Source of the DNA: Caballeronia calidae
Lineage (GTDB): Bacteria > Pseudomonadota > Gammaproteobacteria > Burkholderiales > Burkholderiaceae
NCBI RefSeq assembly: GCF_900044055.2
Contig: NZ_FCOX02000010.1
Span: 1 to 64,000 of the forward strand
Direction: 5' to 3'
Length of the DNA stretch: 64,000 nucleotides
Shown: piece after piece, positions 48,114 to 56,732 of the stretch
How the letters are laid out: every line of letters begins with the position of its first letter
Position numbering within the stretch: position 1 is the stretch's first letter
Program-made: the position numbers and the translations under genes
Notes under the pieces: generated by a model
What the model was told of the DNA's origin: nothing
The model's input: only the letters and a program-made list of their open reading frames with translations
Databases searched by the model: none

Positions 48114-49367
48114 ATGAAAACGTCAACGGCTTCATCCACGCGCGCCGGCGGTGCGCTCACCATCGGCCTGTGCCTCGCGGTCGCGCTGCTCGAAGGGCTC
48201 GATCTGCAATCCACCGGCGTCGCCGCGCCGCGCATGGCGCGCGAGTTTCATCTCGCGGTCGCGCAACTCGGCTGGGCATTCGGCATCGGTGCGCTCGGTC
48301 TGTTGCCGGGCGCGGCGATCGGCGGCAGGCTCGCGGATCGCATCGGCCGCAAGCGCGTGCTGATGATGTCGGTCGCGCTGTTCGGGATATTTTCGATCGC
48401 AACGACCCAGGTGTGGGATCTGCAGAGCCTGCTCGTCGTGCGCTTCCTCACGGGCCTCGGTCTCGGCGCGGCGATGCCGAACCTGATCGCGCTGTGCGCG
48501 GAAGCGGCGCCGCCCGGACAGCGCGGCACGGCGGTCGGCGCGATGTACTGCGGCATGCCCTTCGGCGCGGCGCTCGCGGCGGTGATCGGCATTCTCAGCC
48601 CGGGCGATGAAGGCTGGCGGCATATCTTCTATGTCGGCGGCATCGGGCCGCTCTTGACCTTGCCGCTGCTCGCGCTCTTCCTGAAGGAGTCGACGCACTT
48701 CATCGCGGCGAGCCAGCATGCGACGCGCGAGACGAAGGACGGCATCGTGCGCGCGCTCTTCAGCGACGGCCGCGCGGGCACGACCGTCGCGCTGTGGATC
48801 AGTTATCTGGGCACGCTGATCGTGCTGTACTTCCTGATGAACTGGCTGCCGTCGATGGTGCTCTCGCGCGGCCTCACGCCCGTGCAGGCGAGCATCGTGC
48901 AGATGATGTTCAACATCGGCGGCGGCATCGGTGCGATCGTGATCGCGGGGCTGATGGATCGCATCGGCAAGCGGCCGGTCGTGGTCGGCATGTATGCGGG
49001 TATCGCGGCTGCGCTGCTTGCGCTCGCCAGCGCGACGGGCAGCGTGTCGATGGCGTGCGGCGGCCTGCTGGCGGGTCTCTTTCTCGTTGGCGCGCAGTCG
49101 GTGCTGTATGCGCTCGCCGGCGGCGCGTATCCGACGCAGGTGCGCGGCACGGGCGTCGGCGCGGCGGTGGCCGTGGGCCGCGTCGGCTCGATGGTCGGCC
49201 CGCTGATCGCCGGGCAATTGCTGGCGCTCGGCCAGAGCGCGTCGATGCTCGTGATATCGAGCATCCCGCTCATCGTGATCGCGGCGCTCGGCGCGCTCGC
49301 GCTGGTCGCGAAATTTCCGCGCGAGTCGGCCGACGGCTCGCGCACGCTTGGAACCGAATCGATCTGA
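48114..49367 (+). CDS. mhpT: MFS transporter, 3-(3-hydroxyphenyl)propionate importer
   Basis: A 417-residue carrier of the aromatic acid:H+ symporter family: LALLEGLD-type helix 1 ([21 protein letters not shown]), [14 protein letters not shown] after helix 2, [25 protein letters not shown] in helix 4, and [13 protein letters not shown] in the second half. Its place inside the mhp operon, between mhpE and mhpC, makes it the likely uptake system for hydroxyphenylpropionate, equivalent to E. coli MhpT. CTGGAGACATCA precedes the ATG. Its charged, polar C-terminal tail is cytoplasmic. Confidence 0.9.
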   Translation: MKTSTASSTRAGGALTIGLCLAVALLEGLDLQSTGVAAPRMAREFHLAVAQLGWAFGIGALGLLPGAAIGGRLADRIGRKRVLMMSVALFGIFSIATTQVWDLQSLLVVRFLTGLGLGAAMPNLIALCAEAAPPGQRGTAVGAMYCGMPFGAALAAVIGILSPGDEGWRHIFYVGGIGPLLTLPLLALFLKESTHFIAASQHATRETKDGIVRALFSDGRAGTTVALWISYLGTLIVLYFLMNWLPSMVLSRGLTPVQASIVQMMFNIGGGIGAIVIAGLMDRIGKRPVVVGMYAGIAAALLALASATGSVSMACGGLLAGLFLVGAQSVLYALAGGAYPTQVRGTGVGAAVAVGRVGSMVGPLIAGQLLALGQSASMLVISSIPLIVIAALGALALVAKFPRESADGSRTLGTESI

Positions 49368-49381
49368 CGAAGGATATCGAC

Positions 49382-50284
49382 ATGACTGACATTGTGACTC
49401 ATACCGAAGCCGCGACCAGCAAGTTCGTGAACGTGATGGAAGGCGGCGCGGAACTGCGCGTGCACTACAACGACACCAGTGCGGGCAAGGAAACCCTCGT
49501 GCTGCTGCACGGCTCCGGTCCGGGCGCGAGCGGCTGGGCCAACTTCTATCGCAATGTGGATGCGTTCGCGAACGCGGGTTATCGCGTGATCCTCGTCGAC
49601 TGTCCCGGCTGGGGCAAGAGCAATTCGATCGTCTGCACCGGTTCGCGCTCCGACCTCAACGCGCGCGTGCTGAAGGGCGTGCTCGATACGCTCGGCATCG
49701 AGCGCGCGCATCTCGTCGGCAACTCGATGGGCGGGCATAGCGCGGTGGCCTTCGCGCTGTCGTATCCGGAGCGCGTCGGCAAGCTGGTGCTGATGGGCGG
49801 CGGCACGGGCGGTCCGAGCCAGTTCGTGCCGATGCCGACCGAAGGCATCAAGCTGCTGCAAGGGCTGTATCGCGACCCGACGCTCGAGAACCTGAAGAAG
49901 ATGCTCAATGTGTTCGTCTACGATGCGAGCACGATGACGGAAGAGCTGATGCAGACGCGGCTCGATAACATGCTCGCGCGGCGCGATCATCTCGAGAACT
50001 TCGTGAAGAGTCTGGCGGCCAATCCGAAGCAGTTTCCGGATTACGGTCACCGGCTGAACGAGATCAAGGCGCCCGCACTCGTGATCTGGGGACGCGATGA
50101 CCGTTTCGTGCCGATGGATGTGGGCCTGCGGCTCGTGTGGGGCATGCCGAATGCCGATCTGCATGTGTTCGGACGCTGCGGGCACTGGGCGCAATGGGAG
50201 CACGCGGAGCGATTCAACCAGATGGTGCTGGACTTTCTGCTGCAGTATGGGCCGACTCGGAACCGTGAAGGGTCCTCGCTATAA
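49382..50284 (+). CDS. mhpC: 2-hydroxy-6-ketonona-2,4-dienedioate hydrolase
   Basis: A 300-residue alpha/beta hydrolase that cleaves the meta-ring-fission product to succinate and 2-hydroxypenta-2,4-dienoate. The oxyanion block is [18 protein letters not shown], the nucleophile serine lies in [15 protein letters not shown], the acid in [11 protein letters not shown] and the base in [16 protein letters not shown], all diagnostic of C-C bond hydrolases (MhpC/BphD). AAGGAT precedes the ATG at 49382. It is the last gene of the mhp operon, displaced from its E. coli position after mhpB. Confidence 0.93.
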   Translation: MTDIVTHTEAATSKFVNVMEGGAELRVHYNDTSAGKETLVLLHGSGPGASGWANFYRNVDAFANAGYRVILVDCPGWGKSNSIVCTGSRSDLNARVLKGVLDTLGIERAHLVGNSMGGHSAVAFALSYPERVGKLVLMGGGTGGPSQFVPMPTEGIKLLQGLYRDPTLENLKKMLNVFVYDASTMTEELMQTRLDNMLARRDHLENFVKSLAANPKQFPDYGHRLNEIKAPALVIWGRDDRFVPMDVGLRLVWGMPNADLHVFGRCGHWAQWEHAERFNQMVLDFLLQYGPTRNREGSSL

Positions 50285-50313
50285 TCGGGGTGTCATTCAA
50301 CGAGGACCCACGC

Positions 50314-50712
50314 ATGAAAACTGTCGTCGCTTTGCTCGCCGCTTCGGCCATCGCATCTACCGCATTCGCTGCCAATACCATCGAAAAGCTGCCCTCGGGC
50401 GTCGTGGTCGAGCACATCAAGCAAGGCACCGGCCCGCAGCCGACGGCCGATGATGTGGTGCGCGTCAACTATCGCGGCACGCTCGCGAACGGAACGGAAT
50501 TCGATAACTCGGAGAAGCACGGTGGCCCCGCGACTTTCCCGCTGGGCCGCGTGATTCCGTGCTGGACGCAAGGCGTCGCGAAGATGAAAGTGGGAGGCAA
50601 GGCGAAGCTGACGTGTCCGGCGGCCACCGCTTACGGCGATCGTGGTGTCGGCTCGATTCCGCCGAACAGCGATCTCACGTTCGAAGTGGAACTGCTCGGC
50701 ATCGGCAAGTGA
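50314..50712 (+). CDS. Periplasmic FKBP-type peptidyl-prolyl isomerase
   Basis: A 132-residue protein with a signal peptide (residues 1-19, cleavage after AFA) and one FKBP domain: VRVNYRGTLANGTEFDNS, FPLGRVIPCWTQGVAKMKVGGKAKLTCPAATAYGDRGVG, and IPPNSDLTFEVELLGI. It catalyses proline isomerisation during folding of exported proteins. The aromatic pocket residues are largely conserved. The ATG at 50314 follows GAGGAC. It begins 29 bases after mhpC on the same strand but is probably unrelated to the pathway. Confidence 0.9.
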   Translation: MKTVVALLAASAIASTAFAANTIEKLPSGVVVEHIKQGTGPQPTADDVVRVNYRGTLANGTEFDNSEKHGGPATFPLGRVIPCWTQGVAKMKVGGKAKLTCPAATAYGDRGVGSIPPNSDLTFEVELLGIGK

Positions 50713-50726
50713 TCGTCTCGTGATGA

Positions 50727-50750
50727 AAGCCCGCCGTTCGAGGCGGGCTT
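50727..50750. terminator. Bidirectional terminator
   Basis: AAGCCCGCC (50727-50735) pairs perfectly with GGCGGGCTT (50742-50750) around a 6-base loop. It lies between the convergent FKBP gene (stop 50712) and the small gene ending at 50768. On the minus strand it is followed by a short T run. Confidence 0.75.
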
Positions 50751-50767
50751 CCCGAGGTTCGCGCATC

Positions 50768-51019
50768 TCAGTGGATCGACACGCTGATCGTATCGTTACC
50801 CAGGTGCGTTTCGTTATAGCTCTCGATGGTGGCCTGGACCACCGGGCTGGCGACGGCGATTCCGATCGTGTCGAACGTTACGGTACATTCATTGTCGTCG
50901 TAGTTGGGCCCGGCCCAGGCACCGCCCACTGCGGCGGACCAGGCTTCGATCCACTTCCTCGTCATGAGCGGGCTCGGCAGCTTCTGCTTGCTGATGGCCT
51001 TGATTTTGACTATTGGCAT
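50768..51019 (-). CDS. Small conserved-looking hypothetical protein
   Basis: An 83-residue soluble protein that I do not recognise. It begins MPIVKIKAISKQKLPSPLMT, has an amphipathic helix (RKWIEAWSAAVGGAW) and ends in beta-like segments (ECTVTFDTIGIAVASPVV, DTISVSIH). It is supported as a real gene by a near-perfect AAGGAGGT 9 bases before the ATG at 51019, normal codon use and a terminator after its stop. The upstream region is AT-rich and gene-poor, so it may be an acquired gene. No partner gene is adjacent. Confidence 0.65.
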   Translation of the reverse strand: MPIVKIKAISKQKLPSPLMTRKWIEAWSAAVGGAWAGPNYDDNECTVTFDTIGIAVASPVVQATIESYNETHLGNDTISVSIH

Positions 51020-51628
51020 GGCGGATTGACCTCCTTCATGTGACTGAAGCGACATGGGGACGAATCTTCGCGGGATACTGCATCGAGATTCGCCAATGTA
51101 TCGATCTAGAATGGTTAGCAGGCTCGTCTGGGTTGTAATCAGTATGACGAACTATCCTGCATCTTTACGATAGACGAAACTGCTTCTATTGCAAGCAAAA
51201 CCGTATCAGGGGCGATGCGCTTTCTGTCGGTTCGGCATCCAAAATTCGATTGCCGCTTTTAACGTGTATCCGGCATACACCCGCCACGATGGACTCACAT
51301 TCCGCCTTGCTGGTCAATACGCAAAGAGTGGCATACCTATAGCGCCTTAAAAATCCTAAGTTAAATACGCAACCCTGCGCTTCTTCAGCAAGTGATGGCG
51401 CTCGATACGCCTATAACGCGCGTGTATCCGACCGTCGGAATAATCAAACTGAGTCAGCGTGCGCTATCGGCATGTCGAGCTGACTTTGTGGGAGTTCTGA
51501 AAGCGAGATCACTTGAAAAGGGTACTTCTTCATCGCTATCGCACGACTTCTCTGGCAAAGCCAGTGGAGCAGCAAAGCGTTCACACTGGTAAAGTGCATA
51601 GGATCGACAACCTACCAGGAGAACGTCT
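51020..51628. other. AT-rich intergenic region
   Basis: About 610 bases, clearly lower in GC than the rest of the window, between the divergent small hypothetical gene and the aldehyde dehydrogenase. Short open frames here lack ribosome binding sites and look random. Regulatory sites for both neighbours are expected, but none is clear. Confidence 0.4.
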
Positions 51629-53074
51629 ATGTCAATTGCAGGTTATTCGAACACGCATCTGTTCATCGACGGTGAATGGTGCGACGCCAAATCCGGCGAA
51701 ACGATCGACGTCGTGAATCCGGCAACGGGCGACGTCATCGGCAAGGTGGCGAAAGCAGGCAACGTCGATCTCGAGCGCGTCGTCGCGGCGTCGCGACGCG
51801 GCTTCGCGACGTGGCGCAACATGACCGCGCTCGAACGCGCGACGATCATGCGCAAGGCCGCCACGCTCATACGCGAACGTGCCGATTCCATCGCGCGCCT
51901 GATGACGCAGGAGCAGGGCAAGCCGCTCACGGAGGCGCGCATCGAGGTGCTGTCGGCCGCGGACATCATCGAGTGGTTCGCGGATGAAGGGCGGCGCGTA
52001 TATGGCCGCATCGTGCCGCCGCGCAACATCAACGCGCAGCAGACGGTGGTGAAGGAGCCGGTCGGCCCGGTGGCCGCGTTCACGCCGTGGAACTTTCCCG
52101 TCAACCAGGTCGTGCGCAAGCTGTGCGCGTCGCTTGCGACGGGCTGTTCGTTCATCGTGAAAGCACCGGAAGAGACTCCGGCATCGCCCGCGGAGCTGAT
52201 CCGCGCTTTCGCCGATGCAGGCGTGCCGAAAGGCGTCGTGCAGTTGGTGTTCGGCGATCCGCCGCAGATTTCACAGTTCCTCATCGCGCATCCGGATATC
52301 CGCAAGGTGACCTTCACCGGATCGACGGCCGTCGGTAAGCAGCTCGCCGCACTCGCGCGCCAGCACATGAAGCGCGCGACGATGGAGCTCGGCGGCCATG
52401 CGCCGGTGATCGTCGCGGAAGACGCGGACGTCGAGCTCGCCGTGAAGGCGTCGGGCGCAGCGAAGTTTCGCAATGCCGGGCAGGTCTGCATCTCGCCCAC
52501 GCGCTTTCTCGTGCACAACAGCGTGAAGCAGGATTTCATCGCGGCGCTCGTGAAGCATGCGGAAAGCCTGAAGGTCGGCGACGGCCTTGCGGACGGCACG
52601 ACGCTCGGGCCGCTCGCAAACGCCCGCCGCATCACCGCGATGAAGAGCGTGATCGACAATGCGCGCAAGACGGGCGCGACGATCGCGACGGGCGGCGAAC
52701 GCATCGGCACGGCGGGTAACTTCTTCGCGCCGACGGTCATTACCGACGTGTCGCTCGAAGCCGATGTGTTCAATGCGGAGCCGTTCGGCCCGGTGGCGGC
52801 GGTGCGCGGCTTCGATTCTCTCGACGAGGCGATCACCGAGGCGAACCGCCTGCCATTCGGTCTTGCGGGCTACGCGTTCACGCGCTCGTTCAAGAACGTG
52901 CACCTGCTCACGAATCGTCTGGAAGTCGGCATGCTGTGGATCAACCAGCCGGCCACGCCCTGGCCCGAAATGCCGTTCGGCGGCGTGAAGGATTCGGGAT
53001 ACGGCTCGGAAGGCGGGCCTGAAGCGCTCGAGCCGTACCTGGTGACGAAGTCGGTGACCGTGATGGCGATTTAA
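51629..53074 (+). CDS. NAD(P)-dependent aldehyde dehydrogenase (succinate-semialdehyde type)
   Basis: A 481-residue aldehyde dehydrogenase closest in layout to the succinate-semialdehyde/glycolaldehyde group. It shows [39 protein letters not shown] for cofactor binding, [12 protein letters not shown], the general base Glu in [13 protein letters not shown], the nucleophile Cys in [14 protein letters not shown], and the late [19 protein letters not shown]. The length is normal. AGGAGA lies before the ATG. It forms no operon; whether it serves GABA/succinate semialdehyde or another aldehyde cannot be settled from sequence. Confidence 0.9.
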   Translation: MSIAGYSNTHLFIDGEWCDAKSGETIDVVNPATGDVIGKVAKAGNVDLERVVAASRRGFATWRNMTALERATIMRKAATLIRERADSIARLMTQEQGKPLTEARIEVLSAADIIEWFADEGRRVYGRIVPPRNINAQQTVVKEPVGPVAAFTPWNFPVNQVVRKLCASLATGCSFIVKAPEETPASPAELIRAFADAGVPKGVVQLVFGDPPQISQFLIAHPDIRKVTFTGSTAVGKQLAALARQHMKRATMELGGHAPVIVAEDADVELAVKASGAAKFRNAGQVCISPTRFLVHNSVKQDFIAALVKHAESLKVGDGLADGTTLGPLANARRITAMKSVIDNARKTGATIATGGERIGTAGNFFAPTVITDVSLEADVFNAEPFGPVAAVRGFDSLDEAITEANRLPFGLAGYAFTRSFKNVHLLTNRLEVGMLWINQPATPWPEMPFGGVKDSGYGSEGGPEALEPYLVTKSVTVMAI

Positions 53075-53274
53075 GAAGGGGTGGGCCGCAAGCTTCGTTC
53101 AGGAAAGAGGGGCGGCCGACACTTTATCCATAGAAAATGGTTCGTGGCACAAGGGATGATGGCGATACATCGTCCCTTGTTCATTGTGTCCAGGCGCTCG
53201 ATCGCACACGCCGACGTCGCGTCTGACCGTGCACGCGTTCGGGCAGCCGCATTGCCTTGTCCTTCTCTCCGACC

Positions 53275-53682
53275 TCACGCGGCGTGCAGTGTCGTATCGA
53301 TGCGTGTGCCGCGCTTGATGAACAGCGTCACCGGAGTCTTTTCGCAGATTTCGGCAAGCCGCGCGCATTGCGCATCGTCCAGCATTCCGCCGATGGCGAC
53401 GCTGCGGCGGATATACTGCGTCCTCTCCTGATCGACATGCAGACTCACGTCGACGACAATCTCGGCGTCGGGCCACGCCTTGCGCTGCATGTACATGCGC
53501 AATGTCGCGGCCGTGCAGGCCGCGAGTCCCGACAGCACGAATGCGAACGGCGCGGGACCGCGATCCGCGCCGCCTTCATGCGGGCCTTCGTCGCCGGTCA
53601 GCGCGTGGCGGCCCGCTTCGATGGCAACCACGTAATTGGCTGCATCGGCCGCAAGGCGGGCTTTGGCAGAGGTGAGCGGCAT
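53275..53682 (-). CDS. OsmC family protein
   Basis: A 135-residue OsmC/Ohr-type protein, a thiol peroxidase fold that reduces organic hydroperoxides. The two redox cysteines sit in LSGLAACTAATLRMYMQ and LAEICEKTPVTLFIKRG. It lacks the longer N-terminal part of Ohr, placing it in the general OsmC group (YhfA-like). GAGGAA precedes the ATG. It stands alone between a convergent aldehyde dehydrogenase and a divergent RDD gene. Confidence 0.9.
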   Translation of the reverse strand: MPLTSAKARLAADAANYVVAIEAGRHALTGDEGPHEGGADRGPAPFAFVLSGLAACTAATLRMYMQRKAWPDAEIVVDVSLHVDQERTQYIRRSVAIGGMLDDAQCARLAEICEKTPVTLFIKRGTRIDTTLHAA

Positions 53683-53758
53683 GAAATATTCCTCGGGCGG
53701 GTCGATCTTTCGGGACTGACGGCATCGGACTGACGCCAGCGAATGGATTGCTCTTCAG

Positions 53759-54196
53759 ATGCGTTACGCTACTTATTCCGAGCGCGCTCGCGCGCTATTC
53801 ATCGACTCGCTCTGGTGGACGGTCATCCTTCTGCTGGTCCCGCTCGGGCCTTCCCTCGAAGACTTGCCGCTGTCACCCGATGCGTTCGCCGCGACCGTCC
53901 TTCTCTGGATGATGGCTGCGCAATGCATTCCAATACTCATAACCGGTGTTCTGTGGATCGTGTGGGGCACGTCGCCGGGGAAGCGCGTGATCGGACTGCG
54001 GATCGTCGATGCCGACAGCCACGCGCCGATGACGGCGAGGCAAGCCGTACTGCGCACAGCCGGCTATCTGCTCACGTTCGCTACCTGCGGAGCGGGCTTC
54101 CTCTGGGTCATGTTCAATCCGCGTCAGCAGGCGCTTCATGACCGCATCGCGAATACTATTGTCGTATCTGAAAAGGGGCAACCCGGCAGGACTTGA
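53759..54196 (+). CDS. RDD family membrane protein
   Basis: A 145-residue membrane protein of the RDD family, named for conserved Arg and Asp residues. It has YSERARALFIDSLWWTVILLLVPLGP in the first helix, a second helix around residues 45-68, the connecting loop SPGKRVIGLRIVDADSHAPMTARQAVLRT, and a third helix followed by HDRIANTIVV. The Arg-Asp pair in the first helix and the Asp in the last segment are present. The function is unknown, though relatives are linked to ion transport. The start has no strong ribosome binding site. Confidence 0.87.
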   Translation: MRYATYSERARALFIDSLWWTVILLLVPLGPSLEDLPLSPDAFAATVLLWMMAAQCIPILITGVLWIVWGTSPGKRVIGLRIVDADSHAPMTARQAVLRTAGYLLTFATCGAGFLWVMFNPRQQALHDRIANTIVVSEKGQPGRT

Positions 54197-54283
54197 GTAC
54201 GAGAAAGAAATCGGGCCGCGTTTCAGACCAACGGCCCGTTGAAGAAGCTGCCTGCGGCTCACTCAATCGTGAGCGTTCAGCCA

Positions 54284-55594
54284 TTACGCGGGCACGTGTC
54301 CGGGCGCCCCGCCGAGAATGCGCAACTTCTCGCTAACATCCGAGACATCATGGCCGGCAGCGCGGAGCGATTCGACGAGTCGATGGGCCGACAATCGGCA
54401 GTTGGCGAGGGTCTCGTGAAGGCGCGGGTCGGTTTGCATGCAGGTAACGGCCCTTTCGAACTCAACGGACGGTTCGCTCAAAAGCGCCGGCACGATTTCA
54501 TCGGACGGTATCGACGAACCCTGGCTGAATAGCTGAGCGGTCCAGTCGGACTCGACCAGCATTGCACGGCGTTCGGCCTTTTGAACTTCTTCCTGGTCGA
54601 GCGCGGTGAGGCTCTGACGGTTCTTTTGAATGGCGCCGCGCCATGCGCCAAGAACATCTCCGCGAACTTCGGCGATCGCGTGGCCCACGTCATTGCTTGC
54701 ACCGCCCGCAGTGAGCCGGCGCTCTTCGAGCGAGTCGAGTCGCTCGCGAAGTCCCTCCAGATATGAGCGCCAGTTCAACGGAAGGTCGTTAGCCGAATAG
54801 AACTCGCGGGCCAGATCGCTGAGGTCCTGCTTGATGTCTCGTATTGAACGGTTGTCTGCAACGCGGGCCTCATGCACGTCGTTCGCCGTGACCATCTGCC
54901 GGTGCAGTGGGAAGAGCGGATTGTCATGGCGACGTCGCAGATGACGTTCGGATGCACCGGCTTGCACACTCCACTTCCAGTTGGGAAGCGAGGCGGCATT
55001 GAATTCGACAGCCTCGATCATGGGGCGAAACACCGAGAGGGCCTGCACCGTGGCGTGACGGAAGCAGGCGGCCAGCTTATAGTCGTCGCCTTGCATGTCG
55101 GACGCCTGCTCTCCCGCGTAGGGTGAATTCGGGGCGAGCTGGAAGTAGGCCGAGGCGAGGAAGAACTCCATCGGCAACTGCACCGTCAATCCTTCCTGCT
55201 CGAACGAGCGCTGTTCCGCGGAGATGGTCTCGAAGGCGTGAGCAAGGCGATTCTCGAGGTCCAGGAGCTGGTCGACGGAATCACCATTTCCGGGGTGCGC
55301 GGCATCCGCGAGCAAGCAATAACTGTCCCGAGCCATTCTGGCCGCTAGCGCGCCGTGTTTTTCCGCGAAGAGCCAGAACCAAAGCGCCAGCTGATAGCCG
55401 CGTGCACCCGCCTGGGCGACGCCCCGGACGTCCGACGAGAACTCGATTCCAGGCGCGGCCCAGCTCGAGAACGGAAGCGCGTCGGCGCGCTCGTAGAGGT
55501 CCAACAGGTGTCGGAGAGCCGCGTGAGTGTCGACTGGCCAGTTCGCCGTCGGCTCGCCAGGATGCTTTTCTGGTTTCCAGAACTTCCAATCCAT
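54284..55594 (-). CDS. Hypothetical protein, 436 residues
   Basis: A soluble, mostly helical protein that I do not recognise. It begins MDWKFWKPEKHPGEPTANWPVD and has no signal peptide or membrane helix. A helical part with ALWFWLFAEKHGALAARMARD leads into an LENRLAHAFETISAEQRSFEQEG segment. A likely coiled-coil region (about residues 255-350, rich in Arg/Glu, e.g. LREFYSAND and LRERLDSLEERRL) follows, and the C-terminal third contains CMQTDPRLHETLANC. GAGGA precedes the ATG at 55594, supporting this start over 55702. Codon use is like its neighbours. No operon partner is visible. Confidence 0.65.
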   Translation of the reverse strand: MDWKFWKPEKHPGEPTANWPVDTHAALRHLLDLYERADALPFSSWAAPGIEFSSDVRGVAQAGARGYQLALWFWLFAEKHGALAARMARDSYCLLADAAHPGNGDSVDQLLDLENRLAHAFETISAEQRSFEQEGLTVQLPMEFFLASAYFQLAPNSPYAGEQASDMQGDDYKLAACFRHATVQALSVFRPMIEAVEFNAASLPNWKWSVQAGASERHLRRRHDNPLFPLHRQMVTANDVHEARVADNRSIRDIKQDLSDLAREFYSANDLPLNWRSYLEGLRERLDSLEERRLTAGGASNDVGHAIAEVRGDVLGAWRGAIQKNRQSLTALDQEEVQKAERRAMLVESDWTAQLFSQGSSIPSDEIVPALLSEPSVEFERAVTCMQTDPRLHETLANCRLSAHRLVESLRAAGHDVSDVSEKLRILGGAPGHVPA

Positions 55595-55859
55595 ATGCCA
55601 GTCCTCGAGCACAGATATCGGGCCGGCCAGGGCTTGCCTGGTCGCGGGCTGGAGGCATGGTTGCACACTGTGCCGGGGGCGTAAATGGGCGAAAGCGGGC
55701 ACGCGCGCAGGTCATTGATTTAACAAGCCTGACAATGTTCTGATGAATGTGGAGGCGATCCTGAAGCAGTGCTCGTTGCGCCGTGCGAGCGGCAGCAATA
55801 CTATCCATTGCATCAGGCGTGAGGCGCCTGCCTGAACCTGCGCTACTGGCAGAGCAGCA

Positions 55860-56633
55860 ATGAGCAAGATGCGATTTCTCGCGGCGTTAGCCTCACCGTT
55901 CGTAGCGGGTGGCTTACTTCACCTCGTATATCCGCTCGTACAGTCAGCGGGATACCACCAGTTCGCCGATACACGCCTCATCGGTGGCGTGCCTAACGGC
56001 GCGAATGTGCTCTCCAGTCTTGCCATTCTTGCTGCGGGCCTCGTGAATCTGCTTTGGTGCTGGCGACATCGCGGCTCGAATGCTCTCCAGATGCCGGGCA
56101 TGCTCACCGCCTCGCTGGGTTTGATCATCACCGTAGCGGGTTCGGCGGCCTATCACTTCAGTCCGACCGATTCGACCCTGGTCTGGGACCGCTTGCCGAT
56201 GACGATCGTCTTCGCGGGCATCCTGGGCATGCTCTACACCTCAGTGACGGGACGAAGATTGCTCTGGTGGCAAGTACCGTCGATGGTGACGGCGGCCATG
56301 CTGACGGTGCTCGTCTGGGTCTGGTCCGGAGCGTTGTGGCCTTACACGCTTTTGCAGTACGGAGGACTGGCCGCAATCGTCGGATTCACTTGCTGGCGGA
56401 AGGTTGCCAATCCGGGCGGCTGGTGGGGGGTGATTTGCTGGTATGGCGTAGCGAAGATATTCGAAACGTTGGATGCATCGGTATGGTTCGCCACGCACCA
56501 TATCGTGGCGGGTCACACGCTGAAACACATCGCGTGCGGAGCGGCCGGCTTCGCGCTTCTGAGCATCGCCAAAGAGCGCACGTCGAATGAGTTGATGCCC
56601 CACAGGGAAGATCCTTTGCCCTATAAGGTATGA
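55860..56633 (+). CDS. Ceramidase-like (CREST superfamily) membrane protein
   Basis: A 257-residue polytopic membrane protein with about seven helices. It carries the CREST hydrolase signature: SAAYHFSPTDSTLVWDRLPM in the second conserved helix pair (Ser, His and Asp), KIFETLDASVW, and the late HHIVAGHTLKHIACGAAGFAL with two metal-type histidines. CREST proteins include alkaline ceramidases, so a membrane-lipid amidase activity is possible, though bacterial members are uncharacterised. The start at 55860 has a weak ribosome binding site. An MscS-type channel gene follows 99 bases later on the same strand. Confidence 0.75.
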   Translation: MSKMRFLAALASPFVAGGLLHLVYPLVQSAGYHQFADTRLIGGVPNGANVLSSLAILAAGLVNLLWCWRHRGSNALQMPGMLTASLGLIITVAGSAAYHFSPTDSTLVWDRLPMTIVFAGILGMLYTSVTGRRLLWWQVPSMVTAAMLTVLVWVWSGALWPYTLLQYGGLAAIVGFTCWRKVANPGGWWGVICWYGVAKIFETLDASVWFATHHIVAGHTLKHIACGAAGFALLSIAKERTSNELMPHREDPLPYKV

Positions 56634-56732
56634 CCGGCTTCTGTCCGGACACATGCTCGTCGCCACCGTGGCCGGCGCGCATCCGCCACTGAATGTGTAT
56701 TCTCTCAAAGTCGTTCCTCGAGAGGAGCACCC

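Noticed and set aside
45527..48235. A 902-codon open frame on the minus strand opposite mhpD-mhpF-mhpE
   Set aside because: It is an antisense shadow of three well-recognised genes; its composition is Arg/His-rich and no family motif appears.
51392..51592. Short plus-strand frame upstream of the aldehyde dehydrogenase
   Set aside because: It lies in AT-rich intergenic DNA with no ribosome binding site and an unremarkable composition.
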